A stretch of DNA of 64,000 bases from positions 45,651 through 109,650 of the forward strand of contig NZ_QICS01000009.1 of assembly GCF_003201285.1 (NCBI RefSeq), given 5' to 3'. Source of the DNA: Lachnotalea glycerini. Lineage in GTDB: Bacteria; Bacillota; Clostridia; Lachnospirales; Lachnospiraceae. The stretch's first letter is position 1; each line of letters begins with the position of its first letter. A program made the position numbers and the translations under genes. Shown piece by piece: positions 53,865 to 62,298 of this stretch. The notes beneath the pieces were generated by a model. That model was not told where the DNA came from, ran no database searches, and saw only the letters and a list, made by a program, of their open reading frames with translations.

Positions 53865-54188
53865 TTATATACCACCATCTCTTTCTTTATCTAATTTTAC
53901 ATTTCTTTTGTAAAGCCACATATCATATGATATTTCTACAAAATTTAAGAAGTAGAAAAACCAGGATAAAAAGAACAGCCAGTCACAGGCAGATGGCAGC
54001 TCATAAAATAAAATAACTTTTCTGGCAATTCCAAAAATATACCCCAGCCATATGAAAAATTCAAAATGCAAACTCTTTCCTTTTGCAGTTTTGGATACAT
54101 AAGATTTATATATCGAAAATGGCCAAGATATTCCAAATCCGATGATCATAAGTGTTTCCAATAAATTTGATATCATTGTTATGTCCAT
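53865..54188 (-). CDS. Small membrane protein, SemiSWEET/PQ-loop-like
   Basis: A 107-residue protein with three hydrophobic segments (about residues 8-25, 43-62 and 68-90). The stretch WPFSIYKSYVSKTAKGKSLHFEFFIWLGY has the Pro-x-x-K and KS-x-x-F pattern of PQ-loop/SemiSWEET proteins, which form homodimeric pores. Last gene of the 4-hydroxybutyrate operon, 21 bp after a CoA-transferase gene. A pore for an acid or sugar linked to the pathway is possible. Similarity is moderate and I have not confirmed it. Confidence 0.6.
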   Translation of the reverse strand: MDITMISNLLETLMIIGFGISWPFSIYKSYVSKTAKGKSLHFEFFIWLGYIFGIARKVILFYELPSACDWLFFLSWFFYFLNFVEISYDMWLYKRNVKLDKERDGGI

Positions 54189-54209
54189 GTAATTCCCCCT
54201 TATTCACTA

Positions 54210-55517
54210 TTAGAATGCTTCCCCAAAACGTTTTTCAAATTCTTCCATCAGCTCATCACGAAATTGTGGTGCAGCAATTTTTATCAGTTCTCTCCCCCTC
54301 TCCCTCAGAGATTTTCCCTTTAAGTGGGCGATTCCGTATTCCGTTACAATATAATCCACATCATTTCTACTTGTGGTTACTGCAGCTCCTTTTGTCAGAA
54401 AAGGTACAATCTTTGAAATGGTTCCTCCCTTGGTGGTAGCTCCAAATGCAATGACCGATCTTCCTCCTTTTGAGGCAGAAGCCCCTCTGACAAAATCCAT
54501 TTGTCCCCCAACAGCAGAATACTGTTTCAGTCCGATTGACTCCGCGCAGACCTGCCCCATCAAATCAATCTGCAAGGCCGAATTTATCGATACCACATTA
54601 TCATTCTGACTTATAACATATGGATCATTTACATAGCTTACAGGCTTCATGCAGATAGCTGGATTATCATTTACAAAATTATACAGCTCTTTTGTCCCCA
54701 TCATGAATGTAATTACCATCCTGCCTTTGTCTATATTTTTCTTCTTTCCGGTAATTGCGCCTGTCTCATATAGATCCATAATTCCATCGGAAATCATCTC
54801 TGAATGGATGCCTAGATCTTTTTTATTTCCCAAAAACTTTAAAACTGCATCTGGAATTGCACCGATTCCAAGCTGCAGACAGTCTCCATCACGCACAAGA
54901 CCGGCAATATTGGCTCCGATTTTCTCTTCTACTTCCCCAATAGGCGGACGGCTGTGTTCATGAATGGGTTCCTCACTTTCAACAATAGAGTCCAGTTTAT
55001 TTACATGGATAAAATTATCCCCCATGACTCTTGGCATATTAGGGTTTATAACTCCAATTACTTTCGTTTCAGGTCTTTCTCCAACTTCCTTTCCAAAATC
55101 GCAGGACAAACCATAACTACAGTAACCATGGTCATCTGGTTGGGACAAAGTTACAAGAAATACATCTGCCGATTCTGTATTGGTCACGAAATCAGGAATT
55201 TGATGAAAGAAAACTGGCACATAATCTCCTTTTCCCTCTGCAATATAGCTTCTGCTTCTGGCTCCTATAAATAACGAGGAATACCTGAAATGTTTTTCCA
55301 TCCCGGGCTTAAAATATTTGCATATCCCCAAGTCGTGCTGTTGGACGATGTGGATATCCCTTAAATCTTGTTCCACTACGTAATCTACCATTGCACTTAC
55401 AAGCAAATCCGGTTCTGCTGCCGCATGACCAATTAACACTGTATCACCGGAATTTATTATTTTTACTGCTTCTTGAGGGGATGTTAACTTTGAAGCATAC
55501 GTTTTTCTCCAGTCCAT
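54210..55517 (-). CDS. 4-hydroxybutyrate CoA-transferase family protein (copy 1)
   Basis: A 435-residue enzyme of the AbfT/Cat2 CoA-transferase family, with the covalent-intermediate Glu at E240 (GIHSEMISDGIMDL) in the same place as in AbfT. It transfers CoA between acetyl-CoA or butyryl-CoA and 4-hydroxybutyrate. Its start follows AGGAGGTG that lies in the end of the upstream paralogue, indicating tight coupling. It is followed by the SemiSWEET-like gene. Copies 1 and 2 may differ in acid specificity. Confidence 0.92.
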   Translation of the reverse strand: MDWRKTYASKLTSPQEAVKIINSGDTVLIGHAAAEPDLLVSAMVDYVVEQDLRDIHIVQQHDLGICKYFKPGMEKHFRYSSLFIGARSRSYIAEGKGDYVPVFFHQIPDFVTNTESADVFLVTLSQPDDHGYCSYGLSCDFGKEVGERPETKVIGVINPNMPRVMGDNFIHVNKLDSIVESEEPIHEHSRPPIGEVEEKIGANIAGLVRDGDCLQLGIGAIPDAVLKFLGNKKDLGIHSEMISDGIMDLYETGAITGKKKNIDKGRMVITFMMGTKELYNFVNDNPAICMKPVSYVNDPYVISQNDNVVSINSALQIDLMGQVCAESIGLKQYSAVGGQMDFVRGASASKGGRSVIAFGATTKGGTISKIVPFLTKGAAVTTSRNDVDYIVTEYGIAHLKGKSLRERGRELIKIAAPQFRDELMEEFEKRFGEAF

Positions 55518-55520
55518 CAA

Positions 55521-56837
55521 TTACACCTCCTGATATCTTTCTGCAAAACGCTTCTCAAATTCTTCTGCAAGCGCATCCCGAAACTGTGGGGCTGCAATTC
55601 GAATTAGCTGGCTTGCCCGCTCTCTGAGGGTATTTCCCTTCATCTTAGCGATTCCATATTCTGTTACAATATAGTCAACATCATTCCTACTGGTAGTTAC
55701 GGTACCTCCTTTAGTCAGATACGGAACAATCTTTGAAATTGTGCCTTTTCTTGCGCTGGAAGGAAAGGCTAATATAGATCTTCCTCCTTTTGAGAATGAA
55801 GCACCTCGTATAAAGTCTACCTGACCGCCGATTCCTGAAAACTGCTTTAACCCCATAGCTTCCGAACATGCCTCACCCATTAGATTTACTTCAACAGAGG
55901 AATTGATGGAAACCAGGTGATCGTTTTTCCCTATAATTACCGGATGATTGACATAATCCACCGGTGCCATATAAATGCCTGGATTGTCGTCTGCGAAATC
56001 ATACAGCCGTTTCGTTCCCATAAGGAATGAAACCACCATTTTATCCCGATTGAAATTCTTTGCCCGGCAATTGATAACCCCTTTCTCATACAAATCAATC
56101 ACACCATCCGAAATCATCTCCGAATGAATACCCAGATCCTTTTTATCTTTAAGGGATTTTAAAACTGCATCCGGAATGCCTCCAATTCCAAGCTGCAAAC
56201 AATCTCCATCGTTTACTAAGGAGGCAATATGTTCTCCTATCGCCATCTCTACCTCGCCAATTTTAGGAAGTCCTAGCTCTGGTATCGGTGTATCATCTTC
56301 TACAATTACATCTATCTCGCTTACATGTATAAAACTATCCCCCAAGGTACGCGGCATATTTGGATTTAAGACTGCAATCAGTTTTGCACTCTCTACCTCT
56401 GCTGCCGGTTTTGTATAGTCACAGGAAACCCCAAAGCTGCAGTATCCGTCTTCATCGGGCAAAGACAACGTTGCCAGTACCACATCCGGCTGTTTTATAT
56501 TCCGATAAAAATCAGGCGTCTGGTAAAAGTAGCAAGGTGTGAAATCTCCTCGTCCGCTGTTGACACAGTCTCTGGTTTTTGCCCCTAGAAAAAAGCTTTT
56601 TTCTCTAAAATGTTTTTCCATTCCTGGCTGTGCATAGAGGGAATGCCCCATATCTACCTGCTGATAAATTTCAATTGCTTGTAAATCAGCCTTAACCGCA
56701 TAATCCACCATTGCATCAACCAATTTAACTGGTTCTCCCACTGCATGACCAATTACTACATGATCACCAGATTTTATTGTCTTAACGGCTTCTTCCATGG
56801 TTTTCAGTTTTGATGTATATATTTTTCTCCAATCCAT
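55521..56837 (-). CDS. abfT: 4-hydroxybutyrate CoA-transferase family protein (copy 2)
   Basis: A 438-residue paralogue of the next gene, aligning from end to end, with the same Glu240 in HSEMISDGVIDL and the same motif order. It lies 40 bp after the dehydratase gene. One copy probably activates 4-hydroxybutyrate. The other may transfer CoA to succinate or release butyrate. Assignment of the symbol to this copy rather than the other is a guess based on closeness to abfD. The ATG at 56837 follows GGGAGG by 9 bases. Confidence 0.9.
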   Translation of the reverse strand: MDWRKIYTSKLKTMEEAVKTIKSGDHVVIGHAVGEPVKLVDAMVDYAVKADLQAIEIYQQVDMGHSLYAQPGMEKHFREKSFFLGAKTRDCVNSGRGDFTPCYFYQTPDFYRNIKQPDVVLATLSLPDEDGYCSFGVSCDYTKPAAEVESAKLIAVLNPNMPRTLGDSFIHVSEIDVIVEDDTPIPELGLPKIGEVEMAIGEHIASLVNDGDCLQLGIGGIPDAVLKSLKDKKDLGIHSEMISDGVIDLYEKGVINCRAKNFNRDKMVVSFLMGTKRLYDFADDNPGIYMAPVDYVNHPVIIGKNDHLVSINSSVEVNLMGEACSEAMGLKQFSGIGGQVDFIRGASFSKGGRSILAFPSSARKGTISKIVPYLTKGGTVTTSRNDVDYIVTEYGIAKMKGNTLRERASQLIRIAAPQFRDALAEEFEKRFAERYQEV

Positions 56838-56877
56838 ACTTATGTAACCTCCCACATATAACTTGTTTCAAAGACCT

Positions 56878-58332
56878 TTATTCCTGTTCTTTTATTTTAG
56901 CAATAGCTTTGGCAAGCTCTTTTTTCCTTCCAATGTTGCCCTGACGTGATATCATAATGCGCTGTGCCTGTGGGGAGCCTGCACCATGCATAGATTCTGT
57001 CCGATAACCTACTGCTGCAGTTCCAAGTGTCAAATTTTCAATCAAACGCAAAATTCTAAGGCGGTTCTCTGTAGACACTCCGTCAATTCCTTTTAAATAC
57101 TTCTTCACATAGCCGCCAATCTCAGGATCGTTTAAATCCTTTTCTGAAGGAGCTGTTACCATAAGACCTCCGGCAATGTCCTCTGCCAGACGGGCAATCT
57201 CATATGGAAATCTGGTAACATTTTGTTTACATACATTGGCAAGTAGAAGATCAATGATATAGTTTCCTGATTCTGTCGGTGTTCCTTCGGCTGAACAGGC
57301 AATGCCACAGCAATATAATGTTTCATTTAAATGAGTCATTTCGATTAATTTATCTTTAATGTGAGAAACCTTTGGAACTCCATTATATTCTGCTGCCAAT
57401 GCGGCTGCACCAATTAAAACATCTCCCACACCTACCTTACATCCGCCATAGGACTGTCTATGGTATCCTGCGAAACGCTCAACCAGCATTCCTGCAAACT
57501 CAAACTCTCCATTCATAAAGATGCGGTCATTGGGAACAAATACATCATCAAATACCACAAGCGCTTCCACTCCACCAAATTCACTGTTTCCAACATCCAT
57601 CTGAGAGCCTTCCAGCTTCCTTGTATCACAGGACTGTCTTCCGATAATCATTGTAATTCCTTTTGCATCGGTGGGAACTGCAAAGGATACTGCAAAGTCT
57701 TTGTCATCCGGTCCCATAGCAACGGTAGGCATAACAATCACTTCCTGAGAATTGATGATTCCAGTCTGATGAGCCTTTGCTCCTCTTACTACGATTCCAT
57801 CGTCACGACGTTCTACTATCCTTAAATACAGATCCAGATCAGATTGTGCATGGGGTGCCAATCCTCTGTCACCCTTTGGATCTGTCATAGCTCCATCCAC
57901 GGTTAAATCCTTATCTTGAACCATGCTAAGATATTTTTTAAAATTATCATGATAATGAGTCCCATACTTTTGATCAATCTCGTAAGTTGTTGACCACTCT
58001 GCGTTAAAAGCATCCATTCCCACACAGCGTTGGAAACAAGAAGCAGTTTTCTGACCACACAGTCTCTGCATTTTAACCTTTTTAATCAGATCATCGGTGC
58101 TTTTGTGAATGTTAGTAAACCGGTTGATTTTACGCCCATCATCCAAAGTTACTGTCATTAAATCCTCATATTCTGGCATCTGTGCCAAATCGTATGTTGC
58201 TTTTACTGAATTAAGGGATGGTCTTAAAATTGGATGATCGATTGGGTTTTCAATCTTTTCTCCAAACATATAAATATTCAGCTTCATATTACGCATGCTT
58301 TCTACAAATTCTTCCCCTGTCATTAATGCCAT
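56878..58332 (-). CDS. abfD: 4-hydroxybutyryl-CoA dehydratase / vinylacetyl-CoA isomerase
   Basis: A 484-residue radical [4Fe-4S]/FAD enzyme that dehydrates 4-hydroxybutyryl-CoA to crotonyl-CoA. The cluster ligands fit the known set of the Clostridium aminobutyricum enzyme: C99 and C103 (ASCFQRCVG), H291 and C298 (HRQSYGGC). Using the ATG at 58332 (with AAAAGGAGAGGAAA) puts the first two Cys at exactly the reference numbers. The FAD-binding stretches AVSFAVPTDAKGITM and FDDVFVPNDR match the acyl-CoA-dehydrogenase-like fold. It is oxygen-sensitive, which fits an anaerobe. Confidence 0.97.
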   Translation of the reverse strand: MALMTGEEFVESMRNMKLNIYMFGEKIENPIDHPILRPSLNSVKATYDLAQMPEYEDLMTVTLDDGRKINRFTNIHKSTDDLIKKVKMQRLCGQKTASCFQRCVGMDAFNAEWSTTYEIDQKYGTHYHDNFKKYLSMVQDKDLTVDGAMTDPKGDRGLAPHAQSDLDLYLRIVERRDDGIVVRGAKAHQTGIINSQEVIVMPTVAMGPDDKDFAVSFAVPTDAKGITMIIGRQSCDTRKLEGSQMDVGNSEFGGVEALVVFDDVFVPNDRIFMNGEFEFAGMLVERFAGYHRQSYGGCKVGVGDVLIGAAALAAEYNGVPKVSHIKDKLIEMTHLNETLYCCGIACSAEGTPTESGNYIIDLLLANVCKQNVTRFPYEIARLAEDIAGGLMVTAPSEKDLNDPEIGGYVKKYLKGIDGVSTENRLRILRLIENLTLGTAAVGYRTESMHGAGSPQAQRIMISRQGNIGRKKELAKAIAKIKEQE

Positions 58333-58398
58333 GATTTCCTCTCCTTTTGCTTGCTCCAAATCAGTTTCTTTGATTTGGAATACAAGCATCTATTCATA

Positions 58399-59514
58399 TT
58401 AATATAGTTCCTGATAAATTTTTAAAACCCTCTTCTCATTTAACGGTACAAAATTATTTGCCATGAGTCTGCTTTGCTGTTCCATAACACTCTTTGTGAA
58501 AATCTGTAAATCCTCCGGCTTAACACCGTATTCATGAAGTGGTTTTTTGGGAATAATTGTACTTAACAGTTCATCCAGTTTGTCATAAACCACATGGATA
58601 TCACAGCCTAGCAATCTGGATAATATCTGGTTCAAGACGGCAATCTCACCATCCTGACGAATCTCCATATAATTTTTCAGTACACCGGTAAACATCGCAT
58701 AATTGCTTTCTCCATGAGCCACATGGTAGGTTCCTCCCAAAGGATAGCTGGTGGCATGGACTGCCGCGCAGCCTGCGGTTCCAAATGCGATTCCTGCATA
58801 ATTGCTGGCAATTAAAAAGTCTTTCATCAGTGGTAACCTTGCTTCTTTTCCATCGGCAGCAATGACCTGATACCCTTTTAGAATCATTTCAATTGCCTGA
58901 TATCCAAACAGCTTTGTATAAGACGTTGCCTTAGGAGAAAGACTTGATTCTACTGCATGAACCAGTGCATCAATGGAACTGGTTGCAAATACTGAAAATG
59001 GAAGTCCTGTCAAAAGTTCAGGTACCAGTACGGCATGGTCTGCATACATATGTGGAGATACAAGTCCCACCTTTGTACCAAGCCTGGTTCTGTTGATAAT
59101 AGATATATTTGTTACCTCGCTTCCAGTCCCGCAGGTCGTTGGCAGAATGACCAGTTGATACTTCTTTTTTATATTCTTTGGATTGGCATAAAGAGAATCC
59201 AGAGACTCTCCTGCCGATACTGCCAGCACTTTTGCAATATCAATGACGGTACCTCCGCCAATTGCAATGATTCTTTTACAGTTCATTTTATCTGCTTTTT
59301 TTATAATGGCATCCACCATGATATCCGTGGGTTCTCCAGCACCGTATTCCTCTTGAAATATGGTAGAAATATTCAGACCCAAATGACCGAAATATGGCTG
59401 ATATATGTATTCATTCGTCAACACTAAGTCCTGACTTCCCAGATTAAATTCTTTTGCAAATTCTGAACAAGTATTAAAATATGAAATCTGAGACTTTAAG
59501 ATAATTTCATTCAT
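58399..59514 (-). CDS. 4hbD: 4-hydroxybutyrate dehydrogenase (iron-dependent ADH family)
   Basis: A 371-residue group III alcohol dehydrogenase that reduces succinate semialdehyde to 4-hydroxybutyrate with NAD(P)H. The cofactor motif is AIGGGTVIDIAK near residue 100. Metal-binding His residues occur in SSIDALVHAVES and in HATSYPLGGTYHVAHGE. It lies between sucD (11 bp) and abfD (66 bp), which identifies it as 4-hydroxybutyrate dehydrogenase rather than a general alcohol dehydrogenase. AGGAGG precedes the ATG. Confidence 0.95.
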   Translation of the reverse strand: MNEIILKSQISYFNTCSEFAKEFNLGSQDLVLTNEYIYQPYFGHLGLNISTIFQEEYGAGEPTDIMVDAIIKKADKMNCKRIIAIGGGTVIDIAKVLAVSAGESLDSLYANPKNIKKKYQLVILPTTCGTGSEVTNISIINRTRLGTKVGLVSPHMYADHAVLVPELLTGLPFSVFATSSIDALVHAVESSLSPKATSYTKLFGYQAIEMILKGYQVIAADGKEARLPLMKDFLIASNYAGIAFGTAGCAAVHATSYPLGGTYHVAHGESNYAMFTGVLKNYMEIRQDGEIAVLNQILSRLLGCDIHVVYDKLDELLSTIIPKKPLHEYGVKPEDLQIFTKSVMEQQSRLMANNFVPLNEKRVLKIYQELY

Positions 59515-59525
59515 GCCATATCCTC

Positions 59526-60884
59526 CTAAGCAAATATTTCTTCATCTGATGGCTGCTTCCAATCTTTCTTAACAAATGCAATCCGGCTTTTGTTCATCAG
59601 ATGGGTGTAGAACAAGTTTTCACTGATTGCGTTGTTGCCCCAGCTGCCACATCCAAGGGTTGTGGTAGGATTTAGAGAATTTGCAAAGGCTCCTCCTGCC
59701 ATACTTGAACTGGTCTGGTTGACTACCACACGGCTTACCGGTAATTTCACTCCTGCATATTCAATATGCTCCTGATTATCTGACTGGATATCTGCCGTGT
59801 GTCCTTCCCCTTCATAAATAAGATTTTCATATGCAATCTGTACAGCATCCTCCCATGTCTTATAGCTGTATGCAGCCATAATTGGGCACATCTTTTCCTT
59901 ACTCCATACCACACTTGCACCGTGCATTTCAGGTTTTACTACCAAAACCTTTGTATTTTCAGGAACAGTGATCTCAGCCAGTTTTGCTATCGTCTGCACT
60001 GACTGTCCGACTACCTTTTTGTTAATCACACCGTTTGGAAATACCACTTCTGCCAGCTTGTTAAGCACGGTCTGGTCGTCTACATAATAAGCACCCTGAG
60101 AAATAAATTCTTTTATTACAGTGTCGTAATCTTTTTGAGGAGCTATGATACTCTGGGTACCGGAACAGATAATCCCATTATCAAAGATACGGCTGGCTAT
60201 CATACGTCCTGCTGCCGCCTTATAATCTATCCCCTCATCTATCAGTCCCTGAACATTTCCAGGACCTACACCATAGCTTGGTTTTCCGCTGGAATAAGCT
60301 GATTTTACAACTCCCATTCCACCAGTAGCAATTACCGCATCGCAAGCGGCCATCAGCTCATTGGTCAATTCAATACTGGGTTCTTCAACTACCAGAAAAA
60401 TATCTCTTGGCACCCCCATGCGGTCTAATTCCTTATAATATAAATCCGCTACCGCTATGGCACATTTTTTACTGCGGGGATGGGGCGCAATAATAATACT
60501 GTTCTGACATTTTACTGCATACATGGCATTGCACATTGGTGTTACAATCGGATTGGTACAAGGTGTTGCTGCTGCAATCACTCCCATTGGCTTAGCCACC
60601 TCAATTAACCCTGCTTTTTCGTCTCTTCCAATGATACCTATAGATTTCTTTCCTTTTAAGGCATTCCAAATAATTCTGGATTTTGCTTTGTTCTTTGCAA
60701 CCTTGTCTTCATAAACACCCATTCTGCTTTCTTCCACCGCCAGCTTTGCCAATGACTCTGCATGTTCGGAAATCACCTTTCCAAACATCTTTACAATTTC
60801 ATCTGTTTTTTTCTGGTCATAGGTACATAAAACCTGCTGTGCTTTTCTAGAACGTTCTACCAAAGATTGAATAATATTACTCAT
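59526..60884 (-). CDS. sucD: CoA-acylating succinate-semialdehyde dehydrogenase
   Basis: A 452-residue enzyme that reduces succinyl-CoA to succinate semialdehyde with NAD(P)H. The catalytic Cys is C240 (DNGIICSGTQSI), and the cofactor stretches AATPCTNPIVTP and GGMGVVKSAYSSGKPSYGVGPGN are present. Its length, and the absence of an alcohol-dehydrogenase half, mark it as SucD rather than AdhE. First gene of the operon sucD-4hbD-abfD-CoA transferases. AAGGAGGAG precedes the ATG. Confidence 0.95.
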   Translation of the reverse strand: MSNIIQSLVERSRKAQQVLCTYDQKKTDEIVKMFGKVISEHAESLAKLAVEESRMGVYEDKVAKNKAKSRIIWNALKGKKSIGIIGRDEKAGLIEVAKPMGVIAAATPCTNPIVTPMCNAMYAVKCQNSIIIAPHPRSKKCAIAVADLYYKELDRMGVPRDIFLVVEEPSIELTNELMAACDAVIATGGMGVVKSAYSSGKPSYGVGPGNVQGLIDEGIDYKAAAGRMIASRIFDNGIICSGTQSIIAPQKDYDTVIKEFISQGAYYVDDQTVLNKLAEVVFPNGVINKKVVGQSVQTIAKLAEITVPENTKVLVVKPEMHGASVVWSKEKMCPIMAAYSYKTWEDAVQIAYENLIYEGEGHTADIQSDNQEHIEYAGVKLPVSRVVVNQTSSSMAGGAFANSLNPTTTLGCGSWGNNAISENLFYTHLMNKSRIAFVKKDWKQPSDEEIFA

Positions 60885-61036
60885 TTTGACTCCTCCTTAT
60901 TAGTTATTTTTTTAACATTGTTTCCTATAATTATTCTAACGCTTTTGTGATTTGAAGAGAAATACTAATAACTTATTATAAACAATATGATTTTTTTATG
61001 GTATTTTATTGCACTTTAACGAATCATAGTGGACAA

Positions 61037-61048
61037 ATATCATGATAT
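61037..61048. promoter_or_regulatory. Palindrome upstream of sucD
   Basis: The perfect palindrome atatcatgatat lies about 150 bp before the sucD start. A regulator site is possible, but such AT-rich palindromes also arise by chance. Confidence 0.25.
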
Positions 61049-61224
61049 GCGTTTCAAAATGACGAATATTCTGTTTTTTATTTTGTTATTTGCTTAACAA
61101 TTAAAAGTTAAAAATTTTAATGCCAGTTTAGGCTATTTTATAACATTTTGCACTTTTTGTATAGAAATAAGTTAGAATATTTAATTAATATTGTGTAAAT
61201 ATTGCTCATTTTTTAATATAATGC

Positions 61225-61258
61225 AAAAAATGAGTGATGATTTTACAAATCATCACTC
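61225..61258 (-). terminator. Intrinsic terminator after the sortase gene
   Basis: Read leftward, a perfect stem GAGTGATGATTT/AAATCATCACTC with a 3-base loop is followed by ATTTTTTG. It separates the sortase operon from the metabolic operon. Confidence 0.88.
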
Positions 61259-61336
61259 AACTAATCGTCAACTTTTTAATTCTCTTTCGTGCGTTTGGCC
61301 TGCATTATATGTCCATCTATTGTTTGCAATACTTTA

Positions 61337-62281
61337 TTACCTAATTCTTTTCCCGATCACCACAAATCTTCCATCTTCTACCTGATAGGAACAGCAGGAC
61401 AGGGTTATGAACTCATCTCCATACTCTGCACTCACCCCTGTATCATACAAGGACATACTCTTTATGTTTTTGTAAAAATTTTCAAACTCTTCTCGTGTGT
61501 CGGCCTGAAAAAACTTATAATATTTGAATACTTCATCCGTATTCATATATACTTGCGAATAAAATATTGATATTACTTCATATTCTCTCTTCTCATAGAG
61601 GCTGTCAAACTGAATGAGGTTATGCTTCCTCCCATACGTTTCATCCTCATAGAATTTCAGGTTACCAAACATCATTCCTGACTTCATGGTATGCCCATGA
61701 ATAATGAGATTCGTAGAGGGTTTACTACCATTTGCGTAGGTATAAAGAGATGTCCCACTACCAACGTTTGAATCGGTATCCATTATCAGGCAGCCGTTTT
61801 GATTCTCTTCTCCATAGAAATCATAATTCAAGTAATAATTTTCATCCTCTGGTGTCTGCATGACTGGATAATCAATTATCGTATCTTCTATCTTGAGCCA
61901 ACCGACCATATCTTTATTTTGTTCATAAAGTGACTGGTACTCCGGCAATATCTCTGGCGCAAGTTTCAATCCTCTTTTATTCCAATCAGTAGTAACCAAC
62001 ACATTCGTTACGCCAGCAGTTGTAAGTTCAAATTCTTTTGCAGCAGAAACTTTCGCTTGCATCAATAAATTTTGCTGATCTGCCAATCTTCTATCCTCCG
62101 TTGCCTGCTTTGTCAGCACTCCAACCATTGCTATTATACTTATCACAAATATGCACATAAAGATTCGTTGTAGTATCACCCTTTTGCTGCTTCCTATACC
62201 TGACAAGGGCATAAAATCGAAATGATATCCCATCTCACGCTTTGCTCTATAAACCTCCTTTAAAATCCTCGTAAGATTCAT
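61337..62281 (-). CDS. srtB: Class B sortase
   Basis: A 314-residue transpeptidase with a transmembrane segment at about residues 36-57, then the sortase barrel. The triad is H197 (IHGHTMKSGMMF), C297 (TLSCCSY) and R312 (VIGKRIR). The TLSxC and GxH spacing with a long N-terminal helical region marks class B. The substrate with a VPKTG signal lies 17 bp upstream in the same operon. Class B sortases of clostridia such as C. difficile accept (S/P)PxTG motifs, so this pairing is sound. Confidence 0.9.
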   Translation of the reverse strand: MNLTRILKEVYRAKREMGYHFDFMPLSGIGSSKRVILQRIFMCIFVISIIAMVGVLTKQATEDRRLADQQNLLMQAKVSAAKEFELTTAGVTNVLVTTDWNKRGLKLAPEILPEYQSLYEQNKDMVGWLKIEDTIIDYPVMQTPEDENYYLNYDFYGEENQNGCLIMDTDSNVGSGTSLYTYANGSKPSTNLIIHGHTMKSGMMFGNLKFYEDETYGRKHNLIQFDSLYEKREYEVISIFYSQVYMNTDEVFKYYKFFQADTREEFENFYKNIKSMSLYDTGVSAEYGDEFITLSCCSYQVEDGRFVVIGKRIR

Positions 62282-62298
62282 CTATACAACCTCTTTTT

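Larger units (their letters stand above)
60885..61336. other. 452-bp gap upstream of the 4-hydroxybutyrate operon
   Basis: AT-rich region that should contain the sucD promoter. I could not pick one -35/-10 pair with confidence. It holds a 12-bp palindrome at 61037-61048 and, at the far end, the terminator of the sortase gene. No RNA gene or ORF is evident. Confidence 0.5.
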
